Assembly: GCA_016841485.1 (NCBI GenBank)
Contig: JAENZA010000012.1
Coordinates: 1-35,174, forward strand
Source of the DNA: Methanobacteriota archaeon
Lineage (GTDB): Archaea > Halobacteriota > Methanomicrobia > Methanomicrobiales > Methanomicrobiaceae
Length of the DNA stretch: 35,174 bases
Reading direction: 5' to 3'
Shown piece after piece: positions 33,765-35,174 of this stretch (positions are counted from its first letter, which is position 1; every line of letters begins with the position of its first letter). Under the pieces are notes generated by a model. It made no database searches and was not told the origin of the DNA. It worked only from the letters and a program-made list of their open reading frames with translations. Position numbers and translations under genes: made by a program.

Positions 33765-34556
33765 ATGAGAGGAAAAGAAATTCGTCTTGAAAGAATCATG
33801 AACCGTGATACAGGCACCACCGTCATCGTGCCTCTTGACCACGGGGTATCGTCCGGACCTGTCCCGGGTATCATCGACCTTGATGATACGGTGGGGATGG
33901 TCGCCCGGGGAGGAGCAAATGCGGTGATTGGCCATATCGGGCTTGCCCTGCATGGGCACCGCAAGGGAGGGCCTGATATCGGGCTCATCCTGCACCTCTC
34001 CGCAAGCACCGATCTCGGTCCGGACCCGAACGATAAGGTGATCGTCAATACGGTCACCAATGCCCTGAAGATGGGCGCGGACGGGGTGAGCGTCCACTGC
34101 AACATCGGTGCCGAGTCGGAGTCCCGGATGCTTGCGGACCTCGGCCGCATTGCGGTGGAATGCATGGAATGGGGCATGCCCCTGCTTGCCATGATGTACC
34201 CGCGCGGAGCAAAGGTCGAGGATGAGAAGGGAGTTGACGACGTCAAACATGCCGCACGGGTGGCTTCCGAACTCGGGGCGGACATCGTCAAGACTCCCTA
34301 CACCGGCGATCCCGACTCATTCCGCGAGGTGACCCTGGGCTGTCACGTCCCCGTGGTCGTCGCCGGCGGGTCCAAGACCGATGATCGCACCACCCTTGAG
34401 CTGATCGAAGGAGCGATGGAGGCGGGTGCTGCGGGGATATCCATCGGTCGCAATGCATTTCAGCATCCGAATCCCGACCTCTTTGTACGGGCTATGGCCA
34501 TGGTCGTGCATGAGCGCCGGAGTGCCGATGAAGCAATGGAGATCCTGAGGGTATAA
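33765..34556 (+). CDS. Archaeal class I aldolase family, probable ADH synthase (AroA')
   Basis: The 263-aa product belongs to the DhnA/LsrF-type aldolase family. Its close match to the Methanocaldococcus MJ0400 type suggests 2-amino-3,7-dideoxy-D-threo-hept-6-ulosonate synthase. That enzyme makes the first intermediate of archaeal aromatic amino acid synthesis from aspartate semialdehyde and 6-deoxy-5-ketofructose 1-phosphate. Visible residues are PLDHGV (about 23-28, with the catalytic Asp), MMYPRG (the catalytic Tyr), [12 protein letters not shown] with the Schiff-base Lys, and the phosphate loops VVVAGGSKT and [12 protein letters not shown]. The ribosome binding site is strong. The tandem paralog begins 2 bp later. 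A fructose-bisphosphate aldolase role is the alternative. Confidence 0.88.
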   Translation: MRGKEIRLERIMNRDTGTTVIVPLDHGVSSGPVPGIIDLDDTVGMVARGGANAVIGHIGLALHGHRKGGPDIGLILHLSASTDLGPDPNDKVIVNTVTNALKMGADGVSVHCNIGAESESRMLADLGRIAVECMEWGMPLLAMMYPRGAKVEDEKGVDDVKHAARVASELGADIVKTPYTGDPDSFREVTLGCHVPVVVAGGSKTDDRTTLELIEGAMEAGAAGISIGRNAFQHPNPDLFVRAMAMVVHERRSADEAMEILRV

Positions 34557-34557
34557 T

Positions 34558-35174
34558 ATGGAAATTGGAAAAGCAATCCGTCTGGAGCGGATCATGGACA
34601 GGAACACGGGGAAATCGGTCATCATACCAATGGATCACGGCTTCTCCCTCGGGCAGATATATGGGCTCTCCGATATGCCGCAGGTGATATCCGATGTCAG
34701 TGAGGGTGGAGCGAACGCCATCGTCCTGCACAAGGGGATGGTCCGGCACGGGCACCGGAAGCATGGCCGCGATATCGGCCTCATCGTCCACCTCTCGGCA
34801 AGTACCAGCCTGAACCCCGACCCGAATGACAAGGTGAGCGTCTGCACCGTGGAGGAGGCAATATCCCTTGGGGCAGACTGTGTCTCCATACATGTCAACC
34901 TCGGAGCTTCCAACGAGTCGCGGATGCTGGAGGAGGCAGGAGCGATCTCCAAGGAATGCACATGGTGGGGGATGCCGCTTCTTGTGATGATCTACCACCG
35001 CGGGGACCATATCGACTCCAATGACCCGCTTGCCATCGGCCACTGTGTCCGTGTGGCAGAAGAGCTCGGAGCCGATATTATCAAGACCAGTTACACCGGT
35101 GATCCGGAGAGCTTTGCCGCCGTCACCAACGCATGCGCCGTGCCCGTGGTGGTTGCCGGGGGCGAGAAGGGAGG
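34558..35174 (+). CDS. Second aldolase-family paralog, cut by the right edge
   Basis: The ATG at 34558 follows the previous stop by 1 bp. The frame is open to the end of the window (205 full codons visible). The product, starting [20 protein letters not shown], is clearly a paralog of the gene before it. It has PMDHGF with the conserved Asp, MIYHRG with the Tyr, [12 protein letters not shown] with the Schiff-base Lys, and VVVAGGEKG at the cut end. Two paralogs of this family also occur in other methanogens (MJ0400 and MJ1585 types). One is ADH synthase, while the other may be fructose-bisphosphate aldolase or act in the same pathway. The sequence alone does not decide which. Confidence 0.87.
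   Translation, partial: MEIGKAIRLERIMDRNTGKSVIIPMDHGFSLGQIYGLSDMPQVISDVSEGGANAIVLHKGMVRHGHRKHGRDIGLIVHLSASTSLNPDPNDKVSVCTVEEAISLGADCVSIHVNLGASNESRMLEEAGAISKECTWWGMPLLVMIYHRGDHIDSNDPLAIGHCVRVAEELGADIIKTSYTGDPESFAAVTNACAVPVVVAGGEKG

Noticed and set aside
33460-33765. Minus-strand frame of 101 aa upstream of nadX
   Set aside because: It covers the divergent promoter region, has no ribosome binding site and matches no family; chance frame is the simpler reading.
1-35174. CRISPR arrays, tRNA or rRNA genes, intact insertion sequences
   Set aside because: I saw no regularly spaced repeats, no tRNA-like cloverleaf or rRNA sequence, and no transposase gene. The only long repeat is the mtrA duplication.

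Overview
The window is chromosomal DNA of a hydrogenotrophic methanogenic archaeon. It encodes methyl-coenzyme M reductase (mcrBDCGA), the Na+-pumping methyltransferase Mtr, formylmethanofuran dehydrogenase (Fwd), Ftr and heterodisulfide reductase HdrABC with MvhD. The soluble HdrABC type, the mcrA sequence and the fwd/hdr gene order point to the order Methanomicrobiales. The genus cannot be fixed from sequence alone. I see no tRNA, rRNA, CRISPR array or intact insertion sequence.

Layout from left to right. (1) 1-5278, mostly minus strand: an unknown partial gene, ftr, an unknown plus-strand gene, and an operon of a 60-aa Cys-containing protein, a classical MoeA and a MoeA fused to a periplasmic-binding-protein-like domain. 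(2) 5693-15386, plus strand: a ten-gene operon fwdG-fwdF-hdrC-hdrB-hdrA-mvhD-fwdD-fwdB-fwdA-fwdC. The electron-bifurcating Hdr core is embedded inside the genes for the CO2-fixing enzyme it feeds. (3) 15387-18551: a ClC chloride channel gene of different base usage, flanked by two long non-coding stretches. (4) 18552-19436: a short siroheme sulfite-reductase-like ferredoxin protein. (5) 19878-24790 mcrBDCGA and 25015-30656 mtrEDCBAF-(A-G fusion)-H. (6) 30927-33449, minus strand: the de novo NAD operon nadX-nadA-nadC. (7) 33765 to the right edge: two tandem archaeal class I aldolase-family genes, the first probably ADH synthase of the archaeal aromatic amino acid route.

How the genes work together. 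Fwd reduces CO2 to formylmethanofuran and Ftr passes the formyl group to tetrahydromethanopterin. At the other end of the pathway Mtr moves the methyl group to coenzyme M and Mcr releases methane and the CoM-S-S-CoB heterodisulfide. HdrABC-MvhD reduces the heterodisulfide by flavin-based bifurcation and supplies low-potential electrons back to Fwd. The MoeA pair plausibly provides the metal-pterin cofactor that FwdB needs. Most steps of the methanogenic cycle are therefore in one 30-kb stretch. Mch, Mtd and Mer are not in the window, nor is the hydrogenase or formate dehydrogenase that would donate electrons to MvhD.

The most unusual item is in the mtr operon. The gene in the mtrG position encodes a full second MtrA corrinoid domain fused to MtrG. 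Its corrinoid-domain DNA is identical over 448 bp to the mtrA gene 939 bp upstream, which implies very recent duplication or ongoing gene conversion.
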